DNA of 64,000 nucleotides from Leucogyrophana mollusca (taxonomy: Eukaryota; Basidiomycota; Agaricomycetes; Boletales). The notes beneath the pieces are model-generated. The model did not search any database. It had not been told where the DNA came from and worked only from the letters and a program-made list of their open reading frames with translations. Shown here in pieces: positions 34,317 to 46,900 of this stretch. How positions within the stretch are numbered: position 1 is the stretch's first letter; every line of letters starts with the position of its first letter. The translations under genes and the position numbers were made by a program. The stretch covers positions 1-64,000 of the forward strand of contig MU266355.1 of assembly GCA_021014945.1 (NCBI GenBank). Direction: 5' to 3'.

Positions 34317-36567
34317 TTACCAGTAAACCAACACAGCCGAAGAAGCCTCCACCTCAATTTGACCACTTGACGTCCACTCCTCCACCAGTTCACCTTCAGC
34401 GACACCAGAAGCAAATGTTTGCCCAGCCCACGTCGTCATATTTGCGAACTGGACATCAGCACCAGGGGCCTGCAGTCGCCTCAGCGTTACCTCCTGGTTC
34501 TTCCTCGGAAGATAGGCGGATATGTCAATCGTGACGTTCGGTCTTGGGGCTGTTTCCGTTTGGTTGTATATTTGCAAATTAACCAGAGCCAGTTTGGTAG
34601 GGTATTCGAGTCCGCCGGGACCTTGCTCGTCCCAGAAACCGTAGATTGAGATCTGCCCTGCGGAAGGGTCACCGTCTGCGGTGGTGATGGAAGAACCATT
34701 GGCTTGTCTGCCAGGGAAAATATTGGCGATTCGCAAAGATTTGGAGTAGCCAATAGCTTCCGTGACGAAGAGATATGCCGAGTATGCGGGGAAAACTTGG
34801 ATGGGACCGTTCTGATTGTCTACCGGGTACCTAGATAACTGTCTGATTATCTTCCTGAACGGCCAGGACTGACGCAGACTTGCCAGAGGTTGTATAGCGA
34901 CAGTCCACCGTGGTTCAATTGCGTAGAGCTCTGAAGAGCGAGGGGGCCACCTTGATGGACATAAACGCTGTGAGGAGGAGCTGTTTTAGAATCAGTATTC
35001 ACGAGGCATCACAATTGAACCGTACCGGGAAACGTTGATGGAGGCTGCGTAGAGGGTTGTGTCCAACTATAGTCCAGAAGTATTGGAACTGGTTCCATCG
35101 TGCAGTAGTGTACACTCACCAACCACATCGCCTGACCGAAGGTGTTGCTAACATTGGCACGTCCAGAGCACGAGACGGAGTTGAATTCGCCTTGATAAAT
35201 ATTGTCAGCCGTGAGAAGCGTACAAAAGAATAAGTGGTCTGCACCAATGACAAAGGAATCAGGTCCAAGTTGTTCGCGAACGCTGTGAATACGAGGTTGC
35301 CAAAGATCCAGATACCTACAGAGCTCTCAGAAGTCAAATCTATCAAGATAATGCAGCACTTACTCAGCCAGACGAGTGTGGTTAACCTGGAACCAGTCAG
35401 CAATGGTATACTGCAATGCTTTAGAGAAAACTTACTAGGTTGGTCAACGTGGCTACAGCAGCACGCGTCGGGTCGCAAACCTACACAAAGCAACAGAGCT
35501 CAGTGAGTTTCCCAAGAAAGAAAAGGTACGTACCGAGTATTGATAAGTATGTTCTGAGCATCTAATATCCAGGAGACGGTAAGTTCATATTAACGTCAAA
35601 GCACTGAAGGGGTTTCTCACGTCTTGACAGTGTGACCAGCGTCTGCGCCGGCAGCCAAGGCGCTGACACAATCAAATTGAGCTTCAGCTTGAGGCGTATT
35701 ATACGGCCAGAGTGGATCAATTGCCGTTGCTCCAACTTGAAATTCTGGGTAATCGATGTCCAACGCTTTGGAGATATTTACGCTCCAGGGCTGTACGAGA
35801 AAGTCGCGTATTAGATCAAGCTGTCGCAAAATATAAAGATATCAGCACGAACCTCCCAGTAAGCAGTGTAGTTTTGCGCGTCTAGGTCAAGATAATACTG
35901 GTCTGGCTCGTTTCCAACTGGGACCAACATAAGTAAGCAATTCACGACGAGACACTGTCACCGACTTTCGAAGCGAGAGATTTGACGTGAGCCGCCGAGA
36001 CCTTCCCAAGCTGCTTCTGCGACGCTGAGAGCACCAGTGTAATTGAGGCTCTCCAAGTCCTTGATAGAAACCGAAGGGTAAATTTTCAGTATAGGTGAAG
36101 ATCTACAATACGCACTAGGGTCAAGACAATCTTGGCTCCTTCGGGCAATAGTTTAACGGAGCTCCAAAATTGTGGACCAATCGTGGTGTTTTGAAGAGCA
36201 CCCGTACTGTCGATAAAATTGTACAGCGGGACGTCAAGAGTAGGGTCCCAAAAAGTGGAGTCAGCAGTGATACCGCCGATGCGGACTTCGGGAGCAACTC
36301 CTGTCCTCTCTTTGAGATTCTCAAAGAGGTGTTGAGATAGCGTGTTCGGGTATGATTCATTGCCCATATATTCGACGAAGAAAGCTGTTTCGATACTGAA
36401 GCTAGCCAAGGCCGGGTTGAGGGGAGGAGAGGCAGTGATTGGGATCGAAGCCGGGCCGCTGAGAGTCAAGGAGGTCATACTTGACTCTGCTCGGGCAATA
36501 AAACTCTGCTGGGCAAATGGCAGCGTCGCCATCGCACCGAAACAAATCACCTTCGAGTGGAGCTTCA
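34317..36567 (-). CDS. GH79-family beta-glucuronidase, secreted
   Basis: A signal peptide (MKLHSKVICFGAMATLPFAQ) opens the protein at 36567; an upstream in-frame GTG is not a start. The core includes SIETAFFVEYMGNESYPNTL, VRIGGITADSTFWDP, LPEGAKIVLTL and GSRQISRFES, then VGNEPDQYYLDL, the GNEP motif that supplies the acid/base glutamate (about 35905-35920). WSVNISKALDIDYPEFQVGA follows. The C-terminal exon (34317-34750) encodes a beta-sandwich (VTIDISAYLPRKN, VTLRRLQAPGADV, GQIEVEASSAVLVYW) as in GH79 enzymes. The family removes glucuronic or 4-O-methylglucuronic acid from arabinogalactan and related glycans outside the cell. About ten short introns break the middle part; I did not place every one. 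Confidence 0.85.
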
Positions 36568-36877
36568 TCCTTACTGCACGAATCACAGAAAAACAGCTGA
36601 AAGGGTGCCATTATATGGGAAATAAAATGAATTCATCGGCCCGGACACCGCCTATTTTGCACCTCGAAGCCACACGTTCTGTCTCTGACAGCGTTGGGCG
36701 GAAATAATTATGATGTCGAAGACTCCCGACCTGGACATGTGACGAAGTCAGGCGTTGTTGTTTGTCTTTGCTTATCTACACCTTCTACTTATAACAAACA
36801 CAAATAACCAATGACTGGCTAATGCATCGGATCCGCCGCCGGAATTGCCACCTGGAGCACAACCCACGCACGCTGGC

Positions 36878-38468
36878 ATGGCATTAGTGGGTCTCAAAGT
36901 GATCGAAGTGAGTAAGCTTGTGAATCAATAGATGCAAAGGTTTCTATTTTTTCAGTTCGCAGGTTTGGCACCGGCTCCTTTTGCTGGCCTTGTCCTTGCA
37001 CACAACGGTGCCTCGGTCACTCGCGTTGATCGTCCCTCCTCCGTTACAAAGGACTTACTTTGTGATGGGAAGCGATCCATTGCACTGGACCTGAAAGTCC
37101 CAACTGGTCTCGCTACTGCGAAGAAACTTATTGCAGAGGCGGATATTCTCATCGACCCGTTTCGGCCAGGTGTATTGGAGAGAATGGGGCTTGGACCTGA
37201 AACCTTCCACCACAACGGAGAAGCGAAGGGCGTTAATGATAGACTGATATATGCGAGAATATCCGGGTCAGCCGCTCCGATTGTGAGTCTGATAACTTCG
37301 AATACTGACTTTTGGCACCAGGTTCCCGAGAAACGGTCAGTTTGCCGTTCTCCCGACACGTTTCAACGCTGATAATGGTTTGATGAAGGCCCTCAAAGTG
37401 ACATGGCAGGTGAATATTTTTAAGCCAACTTTACATGTGCCAGGAGTGAGTATTGATATCTTGTTTGCGTTGTGCAGGCCACGATATAAATTATCTCGCA
37501 CTTAGTGGTGTGCTATCAGTCAGTATTTTCGTATCAGCTCCGCAGGTGGCACCTCGTTCTCAAAACTCTATGCACTTTCGGTGTACGTAGCTACTCCCGG
37601 GAACGAGCGAAAAACCAGCTTTTCCCCTAAACCTGCTGGCGGACTTTGCAGGTGGGGGGATGATGTGCGCCATGGGTATTCTACTCGCCCTTATTAAGCG
37701 AGACAGAACTGGGCGCGGACAGATTGTGAATGCGGACATGGTGCGTTTCTCAACCCTCAAGTATAATTGGTTTGACTTCTTCCCAAATCTCAGGTTTCTG
37801 GCACGCGATATGTGTCATCGTTCCCCCTTCTGAACGCCGCTATATCTTCCCCACTGTTCTTGGAGCAGCGTGGAGGGAACTTCCTTGATGGTGGCGCGCC
37901 CTTCTACGATATATATACCTGCTCGGACGGAAAATGGATGAGCGTGGGCTGCCTGGAAGCTGCCTTCTTCGCGGAGTTTATCGCCAAGTTTCATCAAGCG
38001 CTTGGTAAAGAACCGACGGATGGCTGGAAACCTACGCAAGAAACTCATACCAACAGGGAAGAATGGCCTCAGCTACGGAAGTATCTCGAGGATGGTTTCA
38101 AGGGAAAGCCGAGAGACTACTGGGCAGAAGTCTTCCACGGTGAGCAAAATTTCTTGTTGTTAAATCTTTCTATTTGAACGAGTTCCTATATAATAGGCAG
38201 CGACGCGTGTACGGTTCCTGTACTTCCACCCATAGAAGCAGCCGAGCTGGATCCTTCAAAGTCGTTGCGCCCCGCCCCGCATCCAGAGCTAAGTGGAACT
38301 CCACCGTCACAGCGCCCACAAGATATCGTACTGCTGCAGCCGGGACAGCACACACAGGATATACTGGTAGAACTAGGATATTCAGATGGCGAGCGAAGAC
38401 AACTCGCTCTGGAGGGTGCGCTTGGAGTCGAAGCACGAGAACAAGTTGGACGGCGGTATAAACTATGA
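36878..38468 (+). CDS. AMACR: Alpha-methylacyl-CoA racemase (CoA-transferase family III)
   Basis: A short first exon ([10 protein letters not shown]) joins [20 protein letters not shown], the family III start with the CoA-binding pattern. Further markers are [120 protein letters not shown] and [11 protein letters not shown]. The H-D of [13 protein letters not shown] is the catalytic pair of AMACR, which interconverts R and S 2-methylacyl-CoA so that branched chains can be beta-oxidised in peroxisomes and mitochondria. All introns seen are GT-AG and in frame. The C-terminus (RRYKL) is not a standard peroxisomal signal. The b5-ACAD gene 2.5 kb downstream is metabolically related, although an unrelated F-box gene lies between them. 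Confidence 0.9.
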
Positions 38469-38803
38469 CAAGTGCCCCAAGCCGCAGAGAACGAATAACG
38501 GGGCACGTAGGTGATGAGGTGACAACGGCATTGTCAAGGCAATCTCCCTTCCTAATCGAGTGTGCTCACTGTAGAGCATTCAACCTACAGGTCGCAGCGT
38601 TTCGCTGTCCAGGTGAATTTGGCCGGGTGAGTCCGCCATCGTGAATGAACTTGGGTATGTGGTGCCTGAAGGTACTTCCGGTGGGGTGACCACATCGTGA
38701 AGGTATCAACGGCCGAGGTGTCAGAGTCAGAACACCCGCACCTGCATGCAAGTAAATACTACAAAAACCCCTCAATTCCAGCAGAAGCTCAATAGGCAGA
38801 CGG

Positions 38804-40447
38804 TTAGATATGGTACATCGGAACCGGTACATTATTATAGACAAGTCCTGCTGATTGACCCAAACCACGGGCTTGGAGTCTCTCGAACAATGAACGACGA
38901 TACTGGTATCCATAATAATCAGCCAATTGGGCCCAGTCCGATGGGGGATCGTGTGCCAACCGAAACTCCGTGTTGACATATAACTGCTCCTTCCGGAGCA
39001 TTTCTTGGAATCGACCATGTAGCTCTCCGGTAAAGCGGCCTTCAAAGTGGACAGTTGCAAGAGGTTTTCCAAGACGGCGTCTGTGTGAAACGATGCCTAG
39101 AAGCAGGGTCGGGATAAGTGAGGCGGAGTCGTCTTCATCCCCTGAACCTTCATCGTCAGATTCCTGCCCCCACGGCATCCTACCCTGCAACTTGATGACC
39201 TGTAAGTTACTCCAGAGGGCCGGGGTGTCGAACAGGACTGCTTGCTTGTCGCTGTTCAGGAGAAGTCGTAGGAGGGGCATACGCAGGTCGACAGACAAGG
39301 AGATCTCCCTGAGGGCAGGGGTCGCATGAGGAAGGTAAATGTCTAGGTCATTCTCGAAGTCGCAATCCAGGTATTCAAGACTTCGTAGGCGCTGAAAGTG
39401 TTCTGGAGACGAGTTCGCGATGAATTTGTGGATAGAAGCCAATTCTTGTTGTTTGACGCCGACAAGTGAGAAGATTTCTATGTTCGGGGTGGATATACTT
39501 TCGAACAAACGGAAGCCAGTACGGAATATATTTCCGTCTATCTTAAGTTCTCGGAGGGCAAGCAGTTCCACGGGCGCCGTAATGGGATCACTTGAGTTGC
39601 CACGGCCGCGAATGAATCCATTGAGGTGTAAAGTTGTAAGCGACGAGAAGGACGAAATGATGTCAAAGAAGGCTGCCTTGGGTAACGCAGCTGAGGACCC
39701 TGGGTCAGGTGCAATGTGCAGCGTAGTTGCGTCTGAAGCAGGGAGTGTAATAGGTATCCCATCTAGTCGGACATCGGAGAGAACGGGTGTTCCGCCCTTG
39801 AAAATTTCGATGCGCGAGAGCTCATGGGCGCGAATTGCGTCCGTGCAGGTCACCTTCAGGCGTTTCAACGCTGGTGCAGTAGCGTCGCGAAACAGACACA
39901 ATAGTGCCCGAAGCTCTTCGCACCCAGTAGTGTCTATGGTAAGCTCGCGAAATTGGGCGATACGCGGCAGTAGGGTGGTGGTGACAACGTGCAGAGGTTT
40001 CTGGTCTATTATCCGGGGCCCAATATGTACGTCGAGCGGACACTCGCCGCACCGTTGCAGATATGTTTCCATCGCATTCTCCCGATGCAAAATGGGATAT
40101 CTGATTGATGACCACAGCGATGGGGTGCTGAGAGTCACCTCACGCCATCGAGATGATACGTGGGAGAGCTGAACTTCAACTGGGACTCTTTGAAAGCGGG
40201 TCGAAGAGGGAACCACACGCCGCATCTCCTCGAATATGATGGCGAGTATATCGGAAGGCAAACGGGAAATTGGTGCGTTTTGGTTGGTTATGTGGGCCAC
40301 GCGGACTTGGAGCGCCCGGATGGAAAGATGGATTTTGCATGCCTCACGAGCCAGGGCATTCCCGCGGTCTCTCAATGCGCTAATCTGCGCGTTGAGTTGG
40401 TTTACTTCTTGCTGAGCAGCCAGGTTAAGTTGGGCTGGAGAAGCCAT
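38804..40447 (-). CDS. F-box-like domain protein with leucine-rich C-terminal half
   Basis: An intronless gene of 547 residues from ATG at 40447 (the frame is open upstream but without an ATG). A coiled-coil start (MASPAQLNLAAQQEVNQLNA ... ALREAC-like helix) precedes the F-box core, PISRLPSDILAIIFEEM ... VQLSHVSSRWREVTLSTPSL, with the P-x2-hhxxIF and W-R-x3 pattern. Irregular leucine-rich stretches follow (LTTLHLNGFIRG, LRELKIDGNIF, RLRSLEYLDCDF, LREISLSVDLRMPLLRLLL). An acidic linker sits near 39140-39160. Such single-exon F-box proteins are very numerous in agaricomycetes and presumably act as SCF substrate adaptors; the target is unknown. The 334 bp before it (38469-38803) hold nothing recognisable. 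Confidence 0.85.
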   Translation of the reverse strand: MASPAQLNLAAQQEVNQLNAQISALRDRGNALAREACKIHLSIRALQVRVAHITNQNAPISRLPSDILAIIFEEMRRVVPSSTRFQRVPVEVQLSHVSSRWREVTLSTPSLWSSIRYPILHRENAMETYLQRCGECPLDVHIGPRIIDQKPLHVVTTTLLPRIAQFRELTIDTTGCEELRALLCLFRDATAPALKRLKVTCTDAIRAHELSRIEIFKGGTPVLSDVRLDGIPITLPASDATTLHIAPDPGSSAALPKAAFFDIISSFSSLTTLHLNGFIRGRGNSSDPITAPVELLALRELKIDGNIFRTGFRLFESISTPNIEIFSLVGVKQQELASIHKFIANSSPEHFQRLRSLEYLDCDFENDLDIYLPHATPALREISLSVDLRMPLLRLLLNSDKQAVLFDTPALWSNLQVIKLQGRMPWGQESDDEGSGDEDDSASLIPTLLLGIVSHRRRLGKPLATVHFEGRFTGELHGRFQEMLRKEQLYVNTEFRLAHDPPSDWAQLADYYGYQYRRSLFERLQARGLGQSAGLVYNNVPVPMYHI

Positions 40448-41013
40448 CTGCAATGGCGAGTGAACATCGCTGTGTGGTGAAGTGCGATCGCAGTCAAGGG
40501 AGTACTGACCATTTCCCAATTAGTTGGTGATCCCAATGAGTCCTTTGCACCAGCAAACTCGAGAGACAATAAGAGTGCCTGGGAACGTCCTGGTTATCTA
40601 GCGAATACCTCTGCAGGACAGGGTGCCGCAAGCGAGTCAGGTTTGGACTGTTATCGGCGTCAGATCCACTCCAATATAGCTAGCAATAGACGATGTTAGT
40701 CAAGATACAATCAACCAGGCAGCTTGTTCGAGCTTACACAAAACTTGAACGATGCAGTAGAGCTTGTCGAAGCTCCAGCTAAGAGCCCAAGGATATATAG
40801 GCGCCGTCGGCCTCCATCCGACCCGATTCCGATTCAACCGATCGGTGTAACAAGCGCCCATAAAGCCACGTGACAGACCGAACCGGTTACAGTAATCTCG
40901 AGTAAACACGTGAAAGCGCTTGTGCTGTCTGACCGCAACAAGCTCCTTATAATCGGGTGCGCTTTCCCTAGCATTGGTTTGTGCCATTCTCTGCTTTTAC
41001 CGCTACCATCGCG
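40448..41013. other. Divergent intergenic region; nothing coding recognised
   Basis: This 566-bp stretch separates the F-box and b5-ACAD starts. A minus-strand frame (40700-40987) has no motifs. The region presumably holds both promoters. Confidence 0.5.
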
Positions 41014-43574
41014 ATGTCCACTAAGGAATTAAAGGAGTTCACTCTCGAAGAAGTTGCGCAGGTATGTCCATTACCGGAAAAGCGGGAAAGCGAAATTCTC
41101 ACCGTGTTTTACTGCAGCACAACAAGCCCGATGACCTTGTATGCTGTGTGTTTGCTTCGGGGCGTTAACAGCTGTCTGACCCCTTTCATTTAAAGTGGGT
41201 AGTCATCGACGCCAAGGTTTACAACCTTTCGCGATTTAAGGATCTACACCCCGGAGGCGTCTCTGTTCTCCTTGAGGAGGATGTTGGTAAGTAACACCGC
41301 CGTGTTTAGAGTTCACGGTGAGCTGACACAACTACCACTGTGTAGCTGGACAAGATGCCACCGAGGCATTCTATGGCCTTCATCGACACGAAGTCTTGCA
41401 ACGTCCCCAATACCAGCGACTCCAGATCGGTACTATACAGGGCGAGAAGAGTGTGATATACTCACGCATTACCGGGGAGGCCAGCACCGTGCCCTATGCG
41501 GAACCAACTTGGCTGGTAGAAGGATACCATAGTCCTTACTACACTGACGTGAGTTCATATTTATGTTTCTGAGATTAGGGTCAGGAGTCGGCTGACGTTG
41601 CTTTCAGAACCACAGAGCGTTCCAGAAAGCCGTGCGCATCTTTGTGGACGAGAATATATATGAAGATGCTCAGGTATGATCGGTCCGGGAGTCTGTACAA
41701 CAGGGAGTTGATATTGAGCAGGCCCGAGAGGAGGATGGCAAGCGACCAAGTCAAAGCGTTTTCGACAAGATGGCGTGAGTCGTTGCGCCTATCTGACGTT
41801 CAATCCTGACTGATGCACCTTCTCCAGGGAATTGAATCTCCATGCTATGCGCATGGGACCCGGAAAACACTTGCAAGGTCTGACGCTGATGAACGGGATA
41901 GTAAAACCAGAGCAAGTAAGCCCTATTTCCTCACTTCCTGGGTTCCTGGGCAGCCTAACAGCGGGTCATGTTTTAGTTTGATTACTTCCACGAGGTCGGT
42001 ACCACCCTTAATTTGATACCAATCAACACACTGTTTTACTTACATGCTGACTGTACGAAGCTTATTATCACCCAAGAGATCGTGCGTTGCGGCGCGCGAG
42101 GATACGGAGACGGTACGCGTTCCATGTCTCCTCCGTAATGCAGTCATCCAATGACCTGGCCCTGTACAAGGTTTATTGGGCGGTAAAGTTATCGGTCTCC
42201 CTCCAGTGTTGAACTTTGGCTCCCCTGAGCTGAAGGCCAAAATACTCCCGGAGGTGTTTTCTGGAAAGAAGTTTATATGTCTGGCTATTTCTGAGGCTCA
42301 AGCCGGTAGCGATGTTATGGGCCTCCAGACTACCGCCGTGAAAAGCGAGGACGGCAAGGAGTGGATCGTCAATGGATCGAAGAAATGGATAACAAATGCG
42401 ACGTGCGTCAAATCGTAATTATATGCTGTCTATTCTCACCCTCCTTCGTGCAGGTTTGCCGATTAGTAAGTGAAATACCAGACTTTACGCGGTTTTTTAA
42501 TCTCGTATCGTTCAGCTTCACCGTTGGATGTAAGACTGAGGTTCGTATCATTTGTTTGACACAGACTGCTGTTTTGTAGGCTGACGCGGTGTCGTAGGAT
42601 GGTCTCACTGTGATTCTGGTCGAACGTGGCCCTGGTGTCGAAACCCGACAAATCAAGACGAGCTATTCATCGGCAGCAGGCACCGCATATATAACCTTTG
42701 ACAATGTACGAGTACCCGTCGAGAACACGCTCGGCGAAGAGGGCGGAGGCATATTTGTTATTCTCAGGTATCTACCGTCAACACCAACCTTTGCACAGAA
42801 ACTGATTTCCTGTAGTAACTTCAATCACGAGCGGTGGGTGATGTGCTGCAGCTCCGCGAGAAGTCAACGATCGATGGTCGAGGAATGTCTCAAGTATGTC
42901 TACCTCTATCATAGGAATTGGCACGTTTAACGACTACCGCGTAGATGGGCTTCTCAGCGCAAGGCATTCGGAAAGCCTCTCATCTCCCAAGCTGTCATCC
43001 GCTCCAAATTGGCAGCCATGATAGCTCGTACCGAAAGCATTCAGAGCTGGCTGGAGAACATCACATATCAGATGAACCACATGGTACATTGACACCATCC
43101 CACTTTGATCCCCTGCTGACCTTGCGCCGACCTCAGACATATAAGCAACAAGCCAAGAACCTCGCAGGGTGAGTTTTCCTTTGGTCGTCCCCGCTGATCA
43201 TTCACGAATCCGCCCCTACGCAGACAAATTGCGTTCCTGAAGAGCTATAGTACTCAGTGCGCCCAATTGACTGCCAAGGACGCAGTACAGATCTTTGGCG
43301 GACGGGGTATAACCAGAACTGGCATGGGTCGATTTGTCGAGCACGTAAGTCAAGTCATAACAGCACAGTGTAGTACGGGAAAGCTTAACGATGGGGAATG
43401 TTCTTGGGATACAGTATTACAGAACGGTAACGTTCGATGCGTTGTTGGGCGGAGGTGCGTTTTGCCGGTAATTTGGTGGACTGGCACTCATTTTCCGTTT
43501 CAGCGGAGGACGTTTTATCGGACCTAGGAGTCAGGCAGGCTATGAGGGCAATGCCAAAGAACGCACGACTGTGA
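41014..43574 (+). CDS. Cytochrome b5 / acyl-CoA dehydrogenase fusion protein
   Basis: The N-terminal cytochrome b5 domain is built from MSTKELKEFTLEEVAQ, HNKPDDL, WVVIDAKVYNLSRFKDLHPG and G, then AGQDATEAFYGLHRHE; HPGG and LHRH supply the two haem histidines. The linker leads to an acyl-CoA dehydrogenase: IITQEIVRCGARGYGDG, IGLPPVLNFGSPELK, CLAISEAQAGSDVMGLQTTA, GSKKWITNATFADYFTVGCK, VILVERGPGVET, NFNHERWVMC, QRKAFGKPLISQAVIRSKLA, DAVQIFGGRGIT and a final helix ending NARL. The fusion lets electrons pass to or from the flavin without a separate carrier. It is a known fungal architecture whose exact substrate is unclear. The last three residues (ARL) fit the peroxisomal PTS1 consensus. More than ten introns were checked through the middle and all keep the frame. 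Confidence 0.9.
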
Positions 43575-43900
43575 AAGAGACTTTATATAGAGCCTGCTCT
43601 GTTGTTACGCGATATGACCAATGCTACTACCAGACTAACAGCTGTATAGCGGAGTCCATTGGTTGAAATTAATACAGCAATAATCTGCTTTTACAAGAGA
43701 TGGAGGCGTTGATTTCCAGGGCATAGATTAGAGCAGCGTACATGAGAAAAAGGACATCACTAATAATTCATCGATCCAGAAGTTGAATATTGTAACGGAT
43801 TCTCGAACATGTTATAATCATTCCTGTTTGATTGCATTTGAGACATCCATTGGAACCCTGATAAACATCGTCAGCAAACCAGCCACACAACACATATGCG

Positions 43901-46900
43901 TTAACACCCACCGGGAATCGTGGCTTCCTGCCACGTGGGATCTGTCATGAACTGCATAGACTCCAGCAGCTCAGAATCAATCGTTGTCGGGACATGGAAG
44001 AAATCGGTGGAGTTGTTAGCCGATCCCGGCACACCTGTATCCAGGAGCAGCGGCTGGAGTGGATACGACTGGGATGGTGATGGCGATTGTGGCTGTGATT
44101 GTGATTGCGAGTAATCTGAGGACGGGGACGGATAATCCGATGGGCTGGCCATTTCCTTGTCCAACTGCCTCTTCCCTTTGTCCTTGCGAGACGACTGCTT
44201 CCGAGGAAGGGAAAGGGGACTCTTGATTGAGCCGGGGGATATCGCGTTGACCTGGGCCATAGGAGTGGCGAGAAGTCCAGTAAGGAAACGCGAGTAAAGC
44301 CCAGGTGCATGCCGCTCGTCAACCACAACGTCAGGGGACGCTAGAAGATCGACAACTCGTTGCACAAGGGTGCGTATCTCCAGACGTTGCTCGAAGGGGA
44401 AGTAATACGCATATTTGGGTTTAAGTAGCTGGGGGAATCGTTTGCTGTGAATGGAACATTCGGGAACGGGGTCGGCGCTTACCTTTACCAAGAAAGCACT
44501 CGCAAATGTGATGAAGATATATTGAGCATCGGGAGCGTGGCGGAGCACGTTTCCTACATATCACCATTAGATTGAATGACCAACACACATATCAACGGAC
44601 CCACTTGACTCCGCTGTCGCAAAAACCTCGTCTAAAACTGCGGTCACAACGTCGGAGGCAGCGCGGTAGCACTGCGGCACGTTAAGGCGGTGCAGCATAA
44701 CAAAATCAGCATAGACTTACTCGCATGAGGAACGAATTCTCCCCTTGTTCGCTCTTCCCGGAACCATGCTGCAGTCCAGATGAAAGAGCAACAAGGCGAG
44801 CGTAGTTGAGAGCCATCTTTAATAACCCGTTTCGGTAGGTCGTGTGCTTCTTGAGTCGCGGGAACCATGTTTGTCCAATGTGCGCAATTTTGTCATCAGT
44901 TTCGCTTGCAATCTGCTCGAGATCGGCGGCCTTACACCTGAATTTTAGCAGATAAACTCTCCGTAAGGCATGGCTATCTTACCTTGTTTAGCCCTGTCGG
45001 ATGGTTTGGATCGCTGTAAATCTTCGCCATGAAATCCGCCATGAGTCGCAACTCTGCGTTGTAAACGCAGAGGTGGATATCGAAAGCGTCAAGGTTGTAC
45101 TCTGACGTTTTCCACCAGTCTTCGCAGTGAGTGGAGATGTAGTCGGTGTTCGGAAGGATGGGTCTTTGTCCAAACTGGGACCCAGTCGAACGATCAAGGT
45201 TGAAGCAGTTTAACCAGATACGGGTGCGGCTCAGCAGGACGCGCGCGTGGTGTTCGTTGAGAGGCGTAGTGGTGGTCGGGCGATTGAGGCCAAGGTCTTG
45301 CGCAAACCTAGGCACAAAAGATAAACACCGCCTTAGAAAAGGGTGGGTTTAGGACTTACCGTATGGCTAAGCCGAGGTATATCCAGGTCCTGTCTTCCTC
45401 CCATTTGCGAGCTGGGACGGGATATAGCGCAAGGAGGATATAGGCCGCAATCATTTCTTCATTTTTAGGGCCACCGATCATGGCGGTCCCAGCCGCCAGC
45501 TGCGCATATCGTATCACTTCACCATAGAGTTCTGGTCGCTCGGTATAATACCGAGATGATATTGCGCAGACTTTCAAGAAAGAATGAGGTGAAGTTTATT
45601 CGGAAGTTTTGAAGGATCACTCACCAACAGTGAATAGGAAGGGACTCCTCATCACGACATACTGAGCCGTGTGAAGGTCGGGGTCAAGTAGAGATGTGGA
45701 AATATTGATGTTGTCGAAGTAGCTATTAGGCATAATGAGAATAGCACAGATCAGAGCCTGGAACTGCCACACTATTTGAATAGCATTTCTGCTTCCTGGA
45801 CAGTCACTAGTTCGCGCGTCAGGATATGAGGGAGTTGATGTCCAGTGGGTACTAATTTCCCTCCAGGCGTGTCCGGAGATTGGCCTTATGAAAACATGTT
45901 ATGGTAAAGTAAGTGTTGGGAAGAGAAAAATCAACATACTGGGTTCGAAGAAGTCATCCCTAGCGACACCAAAGGCATCTTCATGCTCGGGTTCAACACT
46001 CTTCTGTCTCGTACTCTTCAAACTCAAGTGCGCCATCAAACCAAATGGACTGGCTTGCGTGGGCATCGTAGCCAACTTCACGCCCGAGTCCTTCTTCTTA
46101 GAAGTATTCTGGCTCGAGATGGAAGCCCTCTCTCTGGAGCCCGACTGGTGGCTGCGGTTGTCGTCGTCTGCCGTGGCATACCCGAAATCTTCCTCATCGT
46201 CGGAATCGCCTTCGAAAGTGATAGCATACTCATCGCCACTGGAATCGGACTCGTCTGTTTCTCCCCGTATATGCATCCGCTGCGTCACTGGTCCGCCGGC
46301 AGCCATGAGCCCATCGAAGGCATTAATAGAATCGCGTGCCTTAGCGATCCAGTCCTGCACCTCTGGCCTTGGGGTAACTTTATCCGCGGATGATGCATTA
46401 GGGTCATTTTCCGGAGATTGCGGACCGGGAGAAGTTGGTGATAGAGACTGGGATGCCAAACGTGAAGCGGAGGACGCAGAGGCGCCAGGTGTGGAAATAC
46501 TGCGGTTGCTCGTAGCTCCTTCCAGCTGTGCCATCAGCTCCTGTATCTGGGCGGCTTGCTCTCGGATTTGCTTCATCAGGGTCTCACGTTTCCTGTGGTG
46601 GGAGTTACAACGGTGAGTTTTGAAGGCATGTCTTATGGCAAGTGAACAACGCACGGAGGAGTCCGTCGCGGCTTGCGACCAGGGATAACGCACTCCTGGC
46701 CGGCGCTTATACACCGCCTGCAGGTGTCACTTTCTCCTCTGAACTCACACTTGACCTAGTTGTCAGCCTGAGTAAGCTTCGAATCTTTTTATGTACCATC
46801 AAAATCAAACCTTCAGACTCTTGCACCGAGCACATGCACCTGTCCTAGGGAACCGAACAATGACCCTTGAGTCTGATGGATAGTAGAAAAATAAATGACC

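Noticed and set aside
39420..40172. 250-codon plus-strand frame inside the F-box gene
   Set aside because: It is the antisense shadow of a clearly coding intronless F-box gene.
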